A DNA stretch of 64,000 bases, from positions 10,407,501-10,471,500 of the forward strand of contig JAMPIT010000258.1 of assembly GCA_026261815.1 (NCBI GenBank). Reading direction: 5' to 3'. Position numbers and translations under genes: made by a program. The notes under the pieces were generated by a model. That model had not been told where the DNA came from. It did not search any database and was given only the letters and a program-made list of their open reading frames with translations. This stretch comes from Monarcha castaneiventris obscurior. Taxonomy: Eukaryota > Chordata > Aves > Passeriformes > Monarchidae. Position 1 is the stretch's first letter; every line of letters starts with the position of its first letter. Shown in pieces: positions 49,401-63,560 of this stretch.

Positions 49401-52400
49401 AAAGAATTTAGATAGGCCAGGGCTTTCAAGCCAGTTTCTTGTACAGTTCTTATCCAGCCAGAGAGGCAGAAAGAGACACCACTTCTAGAGACACCACTCC
49501 AGGAATAAAATGGTACAGACATGACAGACCAAAGATAGCAGATTAGGAGGAAGGGATGAAAAATGGCAGGGCTCACCAAATAGCTCCAGGGACAAGACAA
49601 TCCAGCTGCAGTCCCTCATTCTGTCCATTTGCAGAGTACTGAAGGCTAATAGGCACAGCCAGTTGTAAACTATTTTTTGTCTCCATTCAGTTTTCCATCC
49701 TCTGTTCTCAGATTTACCAAGGCAAATCACAACTAAAATAAAATACAGCTAAAGGCAAATCATGCTAAAATAAAATATGGAAACTCAGAGCCTTAGCCAA
49801 GAAGCACACCTCAGTGGAAAATACAAACCACTAGAAGCAGGCTGAGTCTCCCAGAATAACAACATTTCTAATATACTGAGCAAAATGAGAGGTAATGCCA
49901 TTGCATCCTGATGATACAGATGCTGCCTCTTTTGTACCTCAGTGATACTACTGGATTTAGGAGTACAGGCATTGAGATGTCTAGCTCTGATGGGAAGGGG
50001 ACAGGAAGATTGCAAAGGTCAGCTACCTGCAAATCTGGGTACGCACTACGTTGCTGCAGAGAAACCAAATGAAGAGACTGGAGAGGGAGCCTGAGGTAAA
50101 TGGGGATTACTGCTCTTTTGAACTCTGCTAACACCAGAAATGGAGAGGAAGAAGGACATGAGGCAAAAAAAAGTCAAGGGATGATGCACCAGTCACAAGA
50201 CCTTACCATGCCTGTGAGCACATTGTTAACTGGAATCTCTGCCCCCACCAAGCCTGGAATGTGGTTTATTCTCTACCCGTCATCCACAAGCTCTCACTGT
50301 CACACAAACAAGGTACAGCAAAACCACTGCAATACATCTGCAGAGGCTTTTGAAAGGTTTCTGCTCAGGCATAACTGGATTAGATGTGGAAGGTGTGTTT
50401 CCACTAGAAAATAACCATCTTATCAGCCAATGCTGCATTTCTCAGCGGTCAAGTAGACACAGAGGCCTAGAAAATGCTCTTCTATAAGTGGTAATATAAA
50501 TGAAGTTGCATCATTTGCACTGATTATCAAAGCAACAAGGACTTTTTAGCAGCAAGAACAGAGGTGCTGAGAGCCTGCAGTCTGGGCTGATGGTCAACTG
50601 CCAGACCCACTAGCCCACACTTCAAGCATATTTACCCAACTTTCTCAAAGCTATGGAGAACCCCTCACCACCCTCTGCACATGGTTCTGATGGCCAGCAT
50701 TCATTCTAAATGATCCTATTTTCAGTTTCTAGAGCCTAGAAATGCTCTAGAGACTAGTTCCACTCTTATCTGCCCCACTGAAAAGCTCTTACTCTGCCTG
50801 AAGCAGAAGCATTGCTCAAGCCTTTCCCTCATCTTCTCTTTGTTCTGTTGTCAAAAGAGATGCAGCTCTTGGACTACCCAACAACACAGTACTTCTAATT
50901 CTTTATCAGTTTTGTTTCTTCTCCCCATGCATCCTCCCACTGACCAAGTCTAAAATCAAGTAGCTGTAATTTCCCAGGCCATTCCCCTGTCAGTGTGCCC
51001 CACCTGCCAACTGCCTCAGCACCTCAGAGAACTCCTGACAGGTTATAAAGCCCACAAATTTAGTTTTTACTAATGTTTCTCAGGGTGAGACCCAAATATA
51101 TTTTACACCTAGCAAACAAAGGGCAGAAAAGCATGATGGAGACAAAAGCACCTCAAAACATGGCACGACCAGAGCTTTTTTTTCCTTTTTAAAGCAAAAA
51201 CATTTTCTTCTTTGTTGATAGTGCTGAGCTAATTGTTCACTACATTGGCTAGAGAGAAGTTTCTTGAGGCTTGATAACCAGGTCGAAAACCACAAGAGAA
51301 AGGAAACTTAATTCCAAGCAGCAGTTGCAAATTTAAACATTGTGCCAGATAGGTAACCTCCACAGCACCCTGGCTACACATGAAACTGGAAGCTGTCCCA
51401 TCCACAGATACCAGCTCAGAAAGCAGCAACTTCAGTGGTGACAAAATCCACCTGGGACATGAGGGTGGCACTGGTGTGTGCAGTTTGCTGTAACTCAGCA
51501 GTGTGCTCATTCCCAGGGGTCAGGGATGTCTGCCCTGTTTACCTGCAAACATATATTGTGAATAAGCAGATAAGCATATTCAAATAGGCCTACTGAATTT
51601 CCAGCTTCATTTGACCTACATAACTGAGTGCTACAGCTAACACAAATACAGACACGTGGCCCTCCTGTGTGGCTGGTCTAATACCAGCTGCTGTCTTCTG
51701 ATTCACAGGATTAAACAGCACAAGGCCAAGAGCAGCTCTAAGGAGTCAGGAGAGCAAAGCTATTTTTATGACATGTTGTAAATGAAAAGGAATTCCTCTT
51801 TCAAAAGAAAAAGTATTCTCATGGTTTTATCCATGTAACCGAGAGCAAAATGTGGTTCACAGTTGTAAGATAACAAAATGCTGTCAAAAAAGAGATTGTC
51901 CCATGAAGAAAACGGAACTTGGAACACGTCAGAGGAGCTGCAGAAAAACCTTGAAGATTTTTCTGATGAATGCTGTTTCACAAGTCGAAGCATAAACGAT
52001 GGCTCACATACGGTGTGTCATATGTGCAAACAGGGTGATGGATAGACTGTACTACAGACTCCTTTGTTCAAAATGTAAGCTGGATTTTGAGCCAAAATTT
52101 GAAGAAATATTCCTGTTCTGAAATGTCTTAGGAAAGACGGAAGTTTTTAGTGAAAGGAATGGATTTAGATAATTTATGTTTGCTTTGTGGCTTTTTCTCT
52201 GTGAATAATAATCCTTCAACGAAAAAATATCTAAAGTAGTAGAGTTTCAGAAAAATCCTAAAGAAGAACAGGCATCATTATTATATACAGGGTATTTTAT
52301 TCCCATAAGGAACCAGCTCCTTCACTTCATTATTATTTTTATGACATAGTTTATGAAATGTCATACTCATGTAACATCTATTAAAAGGATACCAGGGCTG

Positions 52401-55400
52401 AAAGGGTGAGATCCACACGTTAGTAATTGCTGAAGTAGGACTGTCTTGCAATTTCAGCTGAGGACTGCTGTTCTGAACACTAACTTTCCAATCTTCCCAC
52501 AAGATTTTTCTTATATCACCATGTATCTAAGTGTTTTACAAACCATACTTTCACACTTAGAGCATCTCTGCAATACTTTGTGTGTAACCTCTCCTCAGGA
52601 GGAACCCTCAGTGCCTGTAACCAGCAGACCATTCTTCCTCCTTGCATTTCCTCTCCGCTATCCACATGTTCTACAGCTCCTACAACTACTCACACAAGGC
52701 TGAATGTCTTGCATTACAGAAATTAGTCCAAATCTCAGTCTTCCCTCTCCACTAGATAGACAGCTCTTTCTAAGCAAGCCAGGATATAATTATGTAATTA
52801 ACGATAACATCTGCACAGGAGAATTGAATTAACATTGAAAATGCAATGTTATTTTTTTTGCTTTTTTTAACTTTTGGCAGCTTGATTTCCATAATCATAG
52901 AGCACTTTAAAAAGTCTTAAAGTGCCAGTGTTTTAGGAGTTTCCTGCCAGTTATAAACCCTTCCTTTCTCTGCTGTCCCCAGTACCCATCACTCTTTGAC
53001 CTCCAATACTCCTGCTCTTGCCATGCATCAGACCAGGCTATTGCTCCTTCCCACTGCCTAGGTGGCTGGGAGGAGGAAAAGGGGCTCCTGAGAGTTCAGG
53101 AGATATTCCCTGCTCCCTGGTCTGCTGTCCTTGCCCCAACCTCTTTGTGGAGAAGTAACTGATGAGAAAATCCCACTTGGCTCTTACATCCCTGAAGATG
53201 TTGCATCCCAAACAACTGTGTGAGAGGACACCTGACAGGCAGGACAGGGGAGCCACAGTAGGACTGACTGTGCCTGGCACTGACAGCATCTAACAGCCCC
53301 CATGGAACATCAGACCAAGCCCTGGGATTTCACAGAACAGCAGGAGCCCCACCAGGCTGAAGAATTGGACAATCTCAGCAAAATAGGGTGGGAGACTATT
53401 TTTTTAAAAAAACAAGGATATAACTGTGCATTTTCAGTAGCCTCATCCTGAGACAGCTGAGTTATTTCAGCTGAACTTCCCAGCTGTGCCAAACATGTGG
53501 CATGGAAAACATCAGCTCAAAGATGCCGGTGCAATAAAACAATAAAGCATTTTCCTTCCCCCTTGCTTACAACAGCAAACATGTGGTGATCCCAACTATG
53601 ATCCCAACTACAAGCTCAGCTACCTGCTCCACTTACAACCATATGCCTGCTCAGAAGAAAAAAAGAAATTGAAAAAAAATTTAAAAAGCTGTCTTTGCAG
53701 GCTTGGGTGACAAAGCACAAGGGCATCCCAGGGCATCTGAGGACACCCATCAGCAAAGTCTTTTTTGGGGAGCTGAACTGGTTCATGAGTTTGAATACAA
53801 ACAGCAACTCACTAAACAACACATATTTAGACTAAATTCTTGGCACATTGCAACAAAAAAAGCTAAAGGATCACCACAGGAAGAATTATGGCCTTAAAAC
53901 TCTCATCGCTTTCTGAAGTTATCTCAAAGTGAGATTCCAGGGAAATTTTTACATTGTTTTTACAGGAAGAGTACACAGAAAATCTGTCTTCTCCTAATTT
54001 GGCATCTTTGCTGCAATGAGAAGCCAAATCATTTGTATGTTCACTGAATGTTCATATAGAATATATACAAATTATTCAGCATCCTCTAAGTGGAGAAGGC
54101 AGAAAGGTCAAAATAACAAGAAACTGGGAAGATGCCAGGAAGCTCCTGCCCTACTTTGTTTTCTAGACATGCATTAATAATTGGTGTTTTACAGAAGAAG
54201 ATTTTTTAAGTAAGATTATTTAATATTCTTAAAAGATTAGAATTTAAATAAACTGTAATCCAAACAGAACATTTACATTTAAAGAGTTTTTTTCCAAATA
54301 CTCAAAGTGCTGATTGCCTGGGCCAGGCTCCGTATTTTCTGTATTTGTCAGTTGTGGGCAAAGTTCATTTAATCAAAACTGGCCAGGATACAAGTGATGG
54401 TCCAGATGACAAAAACTTCCAAGTAGACCTACCAAACTATTGTGCACCCAACAGCTTGGTCATTTTCCTCCAATTTTATGCCTCTAACTAAAGAAATAAA
54501 TAAAAATTAAGACACTAACAGTTTTACAAATCTGTCTTAATTAAGAAGAAAAGAAACACCCTCAGACACATGCCACGAAATCACACCTGCAAGAATAGAA
54601 ATACTACAAAAACCAGTCAGGTCTTTCCTGAATCCCTCTTGCTCACTGCCTTCATATGGCTCTGTCTATTTTCAGTTCTGTTGTTAGGACAAGTGTGTGC
54701 ATTAAATAGCTGCGAGCGTTGAGGTAGAGGTGCTGCTCAGTCAGGAGGGGAAGCAGGTCAGGGATTCACACCTCACACACAGGAGCATCCTTCTCTCCTG
54801 GAGTAAGGAGCTGCCATTCCTCTTGGGTAGAACCAGAAGCACCACACGCAGCTGGAGCACCGGGGGAGAGATAAATTTAGGAAGATAAAAGCACATGAGG
54901 AGTTTAGTTACCTCAGTGTTTATTATAGCAGACTGAAGATATAGGTCAACCCCCTGTCCTGGAGCCCTTGGTGCTTCGAGGCAGAGAAAATGTTACAAAT
55001 TGCTCAGACAGCTCTAACTATGCAAGTAATCCATGGAGCCTGCCAAGGAACACATGTGTTTCAGGCATAAATCGTCCAATCTATTCCTTTCTGAATTAAC
55101 ATCTGTCATCATGACACCATTCAAAATGACTGAAGACTGGATCATATTAACAACCACACATCTTGGATAAATATTTACTGTTCAGACTTTCTCCCCCCGC
55201 CTCACTTTAAATAAAAAATGCAGATAGCAAAATTCCTGGAGCTGTGAAAGGGGAGTCTCTTTTCAGCCACTGACAGAAAGCATGTGATTTTATTTACAAA
55301 ATCAAATCAGTGCTTTTCCCCTCCTCTGTGAGTCTTCACACCCCACACCGGTGAACTTACAGCATCCTGTGGTGTTGCAATGCTTTCCAAAGAACTCTTC

Positions 55401-58400
55401 TGGGGAATTTTGTTATGCTGGAGGTTGCTCACCTCAGAGACTCCACAAAGCCTTCTCCTTCTGGATGAAGAAACAGATCTGGCTAATTGTGCCCCAAGAA
55501 GAGAAAAATTTGCTGTGACCTTTGCAGACAACTGGATAAAGCAAACAACTTACTTCCATGATAAGCTGTCAGGTGTATTACTGGCTTGCTACCCTGCTCC
55601 TCATAGTCAACAAACGGGTCACAGAGAGTGAGGACAGGCAGTCCCAGAGTCACAGAACAGCAGGGGGGGAAGGCAACATGAGAGTGCAGCCCTGTCCTGC
55701 ACACTCTCAGGACACAGAATTTTCCCAGACACTGCATTAAATCTGCATTTCAGAAAAAGATGTCAGCAGTCAGTGCTCACCTCTGCAAGTATGTCACTTC
55801 AGAATTGTAAGGACAGATTTCTAGGAAATTATGTCAGTTCAGGCTGATTTTATCTAGTTGAGCTTCTAGCCACCACATTCTGCTACTTCTTCTCAGCATG
55901 GCTTGAGTGGCAGAGAGAAATTCTGCTGACATCTTTCTGGACATCCTGCATTGCAGAGAGCAGTGCTCCTCCATCCTCAGCTTCTCCCTCCAGCCCTTTA
56001 CTCCCACACTGTTTGAGTGGAACTTGACCAAGATGTCCAGTCTTGATTTCAAGACATCAAGAGCAAATTCATCAAGCCTGTAGGGCAGATGTAGCAAAAA
56101 TACTTATACTGATATAAATGTGCTGCCTTTTTTGGTCATTTGCCTAGCTTCAGATATACTTCTTCCTATAAAATTAAAAAGCCTTGTGAGAAAAAATGTT
56201 CTCTCTAGGTAGAGAGAGAGACTATAAGTAAATCCCCCCAAAATCTCATGCATAAGCTAAATAAATTGAACTCTGTAACTAAATAAATTGAACACAAATC
56301 TCTCAGACTAAGGGAGGCTTTGCAGACTTCAAATGATTCCTGTAGTTCTTTACTGAAGTGTTAACACAGAACATCTTTATTCTACTAACAGTTGCACGAA
56401 TAGCTGATACCCTCTGGGTGACGTCTCAGGTTCACTGTTGGCCATGTCCTGGGACTTTTTCCATGAGCTGGATTCATGGTGTGGAGGAACATCTGCTGCA
56501 CACGTGGGCCATGCAATACCCTCAGCAGGCATGGGCTGCACTGGTGGTAGAACCATGTATGGCTAGATGGGAGAGACACACACCTTGCTGCTGGAGAGGC
56601 CAGGTGGAGGTGAGGCCATGCAAGCACTGGGAAAGTTGGGGGAAATCTGAGAGCACCATGGCACAAAAGTGAGCAGGGCACAAATCCACAGGCAATCAGG
56701 AAAGTTCGTTAGCTCTACTGTTTATGGCATTGTGTGTTTAATTAAGATCAGCACCAGATTTGGCATTAGTTTCTTTACATTGGCTCAGATATTCCAGTCA
56801 AGGCGAGCAACCTGAATTTACATGCACTATGACCTTGAAATGCACCTACTGGGATTTGCATAATGCTGGTGTCTGAATATTGCCAGAGCCTCCCAAAGAG
56901 GGTGAGTGCAACATGAGCACCCTCCTGGTGCTTTTTCAAGACACCTGCATTAGCTCTTCAGCTGGCCCTCACACTGACTTTTTGAGATGTGGAAAAACTG
57001 CAACTCTAAATTACCCATCTTTTTTGACTTTGGTTGAGAAGGAAGGAGTGATCAAATATCTAGGCAAGAGCAGCAACTGTCAGTTGGATGGCAACAGACA
57101 TCAGGAGAGATTAGATGGTGACAATTTTAGGAAGAAATTGTCTCAGGATAAAGCAGGATGGGGAGGCAATCCCAGAAAGGATGTCCTGCTAGGGCAATGA
57201 TACCGTCTTCTCAGGGGGTAAATCCTGTTTGGGTCTCTTCATTTAAGAACGGTGTACAGGAATAGAAACTAAAGAAATAAAAATCTGACTGGAGCTCTCT
57301 GGTTTTCACGTTACAGCTGGGATTACTGAGCCAGAAATGAAGATGATGCTGTCTTGGCAGATGTGGGATAAAGGTTCTTTAAGGACTGCTGATGCCTAGC
57401 ATGGCTAAATGCTTCTCCTCCATTAATGAAAGTATAGGGCAAGGATGACTCGTGTTAGGTAACAGCAAGCAAAGCAAGGGACAAAAAAAAAAGGACAAAA
57501 CAATGCATGGTGTGGGAAAGACTAGTAGGGCAGACACACCAACAACTTGTATTTTAATTTTAAAGAGAAACTGTCCAAAAATTGAGTAATCAATGATGTC
57601 ATTCCTACAAGTAGAGATACTTTGCAAACTTTTGATACCTGGATTTTTTTATCCAGGAAATAGTCTGTTTATGGCTATTTTTTATTTTCTTCATCTGCCC
57701 CATGAGCTTAGTGAACATGCTTACAGACTTGTGGATATTAATGGTTACCCAATCCAGGTGGACAAGTTTTATTGTCCAGGACACATTCACCTGGCAATAT
57801 TAAATGCTATGAAGGCACATTGCAAAGGCACCAGAGCAGCCCCTGCCACCAGGGGCACCCCCTGACAGTGCACTCACAGACACACTGTGCATGCCTGGAT
57901 GGGAGCAGCTCTCAGCTATGTAGTGACCTGCCTAATCTCATTACGCTGTTGCATGCAGGTATGTATGAAGGGCAAGCTCCAGCCTGCACTTTCCATACCA
58001 ACAACCTTCCTTTGGGAATCTGGCCAGGAAGTCTCCCCCAAGGCCCATGTTGCAAACTGGGTCATTTGCCTACTGAGGTTCCTGTATGGTCCTCACCACA
58101 GTGCTACCTGAAAGCTTGTTAAAAATCACAAAATGCACAACTAAGCTTTTCTCCCTCTTTTGCTCAATGGGGACAACATTTTATACAGCATATCTACACA
58201 TTTTCCAGTCTCTCTTCTAACCATGACTGGAAAAAGCTGGCTCACCTTATCTCATAGAGCAGCAGTGTTCATACTTCCCCTTACATCTTCTGCAAATAGC
58301 TCTGATCTCCTAGGCCAGTCACAGGGAAGGATTTTCGTTTTCCATATACAAGTCTTCCATGGTTCCCTTGGGCCATTCCCACCAATGCCCTGTGATGGTG

Positions 58401-61400
58401 AAACAGCTCCTGACCATGGCAGCACAACCCCCCAGGCAGTATGGACTAGCCTTCTACACAGCCAGAGAGATCAAAACTTAAAAATCCCAAACAATGTCAA
58501 AATAATCATCGCAGAAAGACAAGCTAACTTCTAGCTACTCTCTGGCAAAGGAATATGAAATATTCTCCACAGAATGCATCACACAGTCTCTCCCACCTCA
58601 TCTTCTCAGTTAGAGACTTGGTAGGAGCCAGAAAAGTCTGCATCATGTTTTCACTTTCTTACAAAGCATTTCCTGTGCTTCAACATTTAGTCGTGGTTCA
58701 GCTGCCCTGACTGAGGCACTGAACCATCCTGACGATGTGGTAAGGTATTCCCAGCTAATTCCTCCTAGAATCCCCCCACACCCTGTGAGCGGAAATGGTT
58801 TTTAAACCGCACCACCAGGACAACCACCACTGAAAAGGCTTTCTTGCCTCTTCCCCACTGCAAGCCTCATCATGTCCCTTGAGCAGGCTGGCTGCCTTAA
58901 TCACCAGCCATGCCTCCCTATATTATACTTCTGAAGGGATTAGGTATAAATAGCTATTTAGGTGAAAACTCAAATTTGTGAAAGAAATGGAACAACCCTT
59001 AAGCTGATTTCTCAATTCAAAAGCTTTTCTCATTTATGATGGAGCAGAAAGTCCAGCTTCTGTTCCCTTTCAGCAGAATCCAAGGAGAGCAGGAGCACAC
59101 AAGGCAATGCCGAGGCAGGCATATCTCTAAGCAGATGGGCTGAAGCTGTTTCAGCACAGGATGAGACACCACAAATCTGTAACCAAGCTTTGCATTCATA
59201 ATGCATTAAGAAAACTGGTAGTGGACTTACAGCTCCACCAAACCAGAATGCTGTCTCAAGAATCATCCCACGTGTCTTCCTCACAATCCTTTAAAACCTG
59301 AAAAGATCCACTGTACATGAGACATTTTAAGCAAGAAGCCCCTTGGAGGAGAAAAGGAAAAAAAAAATTTGCAATTCAGAAGCAAACTCTGGAGTGAATC
59401 TGACAGTAGCACTGGCCATTTCATTTGTCACCAAAGGCAAGAGACAGCATTGGAAAAAGCAGATTCTCCCTCCCTAGTGCAGACCCAGAGAAACAACCTG
59501 CTCATGTACTGGTCTCAAGCTCCAAACAAGCTGAAAATACACACATGTGAATGAAGCTTTACTTGGGATTGGACAGCAACAACAGATTCACGGCCTCACT
59601 GTTTTCCTGAAGGAGACAGGAGGAGCATGATGGCTCCTCAGGTTTGTTTTAGGGATGTAAACCAGCCCACAGGTAAGGCTATGTCATAATCTGAGGAATG
59701 CACAGTGAACTACAGGGCTGAGACATTCACAGGCTGCCCTAGCAAACATGCAGCATGACAAGGCCATTAACTAATGGAAGAAGAGGAGCTCTAAACAAAA
59801 GCTCAGCAGACAGCACAAGTGCTGGCAGCAGTCCGGCCTTGGCTCCCGCACAGCAGCACTCACTGATCGCGCCAGGAAGGTATCATAACACACATTTTAC
59901 CAGCACTAGGAGTAACCCGTTGGGTTAATACAATAATGAAGCTCCCAAATGAAAACTTAAATAACACCTTCCCTGCTGCAACATCCACAAGGTCTCTGCA
60001 AGCAGCAGTGACATGCTGTGACACAGGAGCAGGGGTGATGCTGTGCCCACTGCTGGAGAATGACGGCTGTTGGGCACTGCTGCTGTGTGCAAGTTGGCAG
60101 AGACATGTCCCTGCAAGGGACAGACAACCCAGCCTGGCCTCGCTCACAGGCAGGTGCTCACTTGCTCTTATGACTTTCACTATCAAAGAGAACTTCCAGG
60201 TGCCGCAGGCGCTTTCTGCACAAGTGACTCCTCCTGGCAAAGGCTGCAGAGATTCCCACTGGAATCATCCACAGGCTCATTACTACATGAGCAGGAAGCT
60301 TGTGAGCTGCCAATTTCTAGTGATACCTTTGCCCTCACTTGGCTGCTTTGTTGCCATGTGCCAGATGTTCAGGGATATGAGCCCTAGCAAACAAGAGAGC
60401 TCCCTTTAATTCACTAATGACAGGCAAGAAACCACCCTGAAATTGGCCTCAGTACCAGGCTGAGATGGCTGCTCTGCATATCTGGAGCTTGTAAATTCCT
60501 GTTTGTTTCTACTCTCCATGCAATAGAGAAACTTCCAGCTTTTGACTCTTATTTTAAAAAGAGCGATATATGACCAAACCTCCCTCCCCCTGCAATTCCT
60601 CTGGTACTTTGTGTATTCAGAAAGAGTTTTTGTCACTGGGTGACCCAGACAGATGCAGGAGGGTACAAGCAGTGGGAAGCAGCATGGTGGATCACAATAT
60701 ATATAGATTATGTCTCTTGGCAAAAATTACAGCCCAGGAGAAAGTGTTACTGTTCTGAGTGACTGTCCCTGAGTAATCCCCCTCTGGGGACGCACTGGCA
60801 GCAGTTGTCTCATCAGCAAAGGGGTGCCTGGAAGTGTCACAGGCTCTTGCAGCAATGATCCAAGTCAGCACTGCCAGACCAGTCACCACAGACGCACGAA
60901 CAGCTCACATCTGTGACCCTTCTGCAACAGCCATGAGTTCATGCAACTGCAGGCTGTGGGACTCCAACCCACTTCCTTTCCACTTGTACACTGACTTACT
61001 AGGTCAGCATGGTGCAATACTCCCCTCTGCTAACCATGTCACCTTTCTCCATCCCATACTCCTTTCAGATGCAACCAGTGCAATGATTTTCTCCTTTAGT
61101 TTATTCTAATGCTTGTCAAATGACTGAAATCAGGTTACCAGTGTTTCAGTTGCTCAGATTCACTCACCCTTCCCCTTATTAAAGGCAGGTCTACATTCTC
61201 TGGTGATAACACTACTGGTCTAACTTCCCACAAGACTACAATCTGGAGTGCCAGCTCAGCCAGAACTCTGTGATGGAGACTACCTTTGTTTTGCTGCTGA
61301 CAGTGAATATTTAGCCAAACCCGTCCTTTTTCTAAATTAATGTTTTCTCTCAAGTTTTTACTTGCTTCCAGATATTTCTGGTTTAGTGTGAAATAAAAAG

Positions 61401-62899
61401 CAGTTGAGCTTTTATTTTTCCTTACATCCATATTCCACTGCTCCTGTTTCTGAATATAGTGTCTCCCAGGGCACTAAGGCATCACACAGCTCTCTAGACT
61501 GTACGTAACACGTCAAATCCCCTGCCCCACTGTTCTGCTTCTGCATCACACTGATTCTTTTTCCTTACAACATCTCCTGAAAATCCTCCTCTCTACAAAG
61601 CACTTATCCCTTCCTCAGTATGCAAGTGCTGCCAAAAGACTAACACAACACCGAGCAAATCCCTCTCAGCTGCAGGGAGAATAAGCTTATCTGACCACTG
61701 ACCCAGCAATAAATAGCCACTTGCGTTTCATTTACTCTTTCTCAGATTAACTGCCTTTGATTTCACTTACTCAAGAGAGGACTAAGCAAGGATTCCAGTA
61801 CCTGGCCCGGAATCTCTGGTCCAGCATGTCCAAGCTGCTCCAGGTGTGTGAAGGAATTCAGGTCTCATGTACCAGGGACATGTGCAGCTGCCATCAACAG
61901 TCACAGACAAAGGAAACATCAGGGGCAGAGATCAGCCCTTTTCTTCTGAGGAATGTGCCGACTTCCACAGCAGTTGTGTTCTTTAGCAGGATGCTTCCAT
62001 TTCCCTTTTCTCCATTCTGAGGTCAGACTCCTGACTGTAACCACTGGTTTGCAACAGGGATGAAGTCTTGCAGTAGGGATGTGTCAGATAAGGAATAAGA
62101 AGCTGTGGCATACAGAGCTCTCAGGTCGTGCCTCTAGATAAATCCAGGAAAGGAAGAAACTCCCCTTTCTCTGGAAAACCAGCTGAGAGAGAAACAAACT
62201 CCTGACAGAGAGCACTGGGCAGGCATTGGTCATTTTGAACTTAGCACATACTGATGAAAATACTAACACTCAGTACCAGAACAAACATGCCTACGTGCTA
62301 TTCCCTTAGCACTGCTAGTTCTCCATTGGGTCATTCCTATCTAAGAGACAGCACTCTCTGCATTGGTTTCCTCTAGAAAAAGCAGCTGTGCGAGCCACCT
62401 GCTTGCAGCTAAAGCCAGTCACAGCAAGATCTCAGCCTCAAATAGAGAGAAATAAGACTAGAGAGCACAAGACAGATGTTTTTCAGTCACCTGGGCTGCA
62501 TCCTAAGGAACTCCTCAAATTGACTCAGCAGCCTCAAGAACTAGCATTGATTCCCTTTAGGAGCTTGTGTAGAACAGGTAGGGGGTCAAAGGATTGAAAA
62601 ATGGAGAAAAGTAGTGCCCAGCCTTAATAAGGCAAGAAAGGGAAGAGAGTTGAATTATTATTGCAATTCCCAGAATAGCAGGATTAGTTATTTGTAAGCA
62701 CCCGAAAAAAATAACACACAGAGTAGCAACCCAGGTGGATTTGTCAAGAGCAAATTATTTTTCAAAAAAAAATTTTTATGCAGATGAAAAATTATCATCA
62801 GGGAGAAGCAAGACATGAACTGGAATTCAGTAATGCTTCTGACAGATCACTGTCACAAACATGCCAAAAATGTTATTGATGATACAACTGTGATACAAG

Positions 62900-63560
62900 T
62901 TCAGAAGTGGCCAAAAAACTATCCAGAAGTTCTCAGTGGGCTCACTCTAGAAATGGAAGGATGTTGATACTTTGGGGTCTGCCTAGGAACCAGCATTGTT
63001 TAGTGTTTTCATTATCAACCTGGATGATGGAGTAAAAAGTATGTTTATTAAATTGCAGAGGACATAAATCTGGAAAGAATGGCAGGTATGCTGGGAAGCT
63101 CTGCCAAAGGAACTTGGCAATCTTGAGGAGCGTTCTGGAAGAAAGGATCAGTAGGGACAAGAGCACAGTGCTGCTCTTTGGCACAAGAAGCCAACAGCAC
63201 AAGCACAGGGTGTGGAGCAGGGGAAGTGGCTGCTCTCCAATTCTTCCCAAAACCTGGAGTCTCCAGGAACCCGAGGATCACCTTCAGCTCCATGCCACTG
63301 TGGAAAACGCCATTGAAACACCGGATATATAAGGAATGAGAACTGTGAGGTTAATTAATTATCTATTTGCTTCTCCTTTTTGCTGTAGTCTGTACATTTT
63401 TGGGCACTGCTCTTTAAGAAAAAGATGAATTAACTACAAGCATTCAAAAGAGCAACAGGAATTAAGAGATCTGCAAAACATCACCTAAAAGAACTGCAAA
63501 AACCCCAGAGTGTTTATTCAGAAGAACTGAAGGATAAGGAGCCAATCACAAGAACACTGA
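62900..63560 (+). mobile_element. CR1 LINE fragment with decayed reverse-transcriptase region
   Basis: The plus strand reads like a decayed CR1 ORF2. A segment near 62988-63035 corresponds to the family stretch that would encode FNIFINDLDDGV, and the following TGCAGAGGACATAAATCTGG sits where the FADDTKL catalytic motif should be, with that motif destroyed. Further on, the CTGCTCTTTGGCAC and AACTGCAAAAACCCCAGAGTGTTTATTCAGAAGAA segments match later parts of the CR1 3' region. Frames are broken by stops and indels, so the copy is dead. The ends are approximate. Confidence 0.65.

Noticed and set aside
55640..55735. Stretch resembling the start of an antisense CR1 (AGTCACAGAACAGC)
   Set aside because: Similarity is limited to about a dozen bases and the expected GGTTGGAA-type segment does not follow.
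57090..57150. AGATTAGATGGTGACAATTTT and GGAAGAAATTG resembling CR1
   Set aside because: Too short and lacking the flanking CR1 landmarks to call.
57593..57865. Plus-strand ORF with a hydrophobic and a His-rich part
   Set aside because: No family match and no start or poly(A) context; most likely chance in AT-rich intron DNA.
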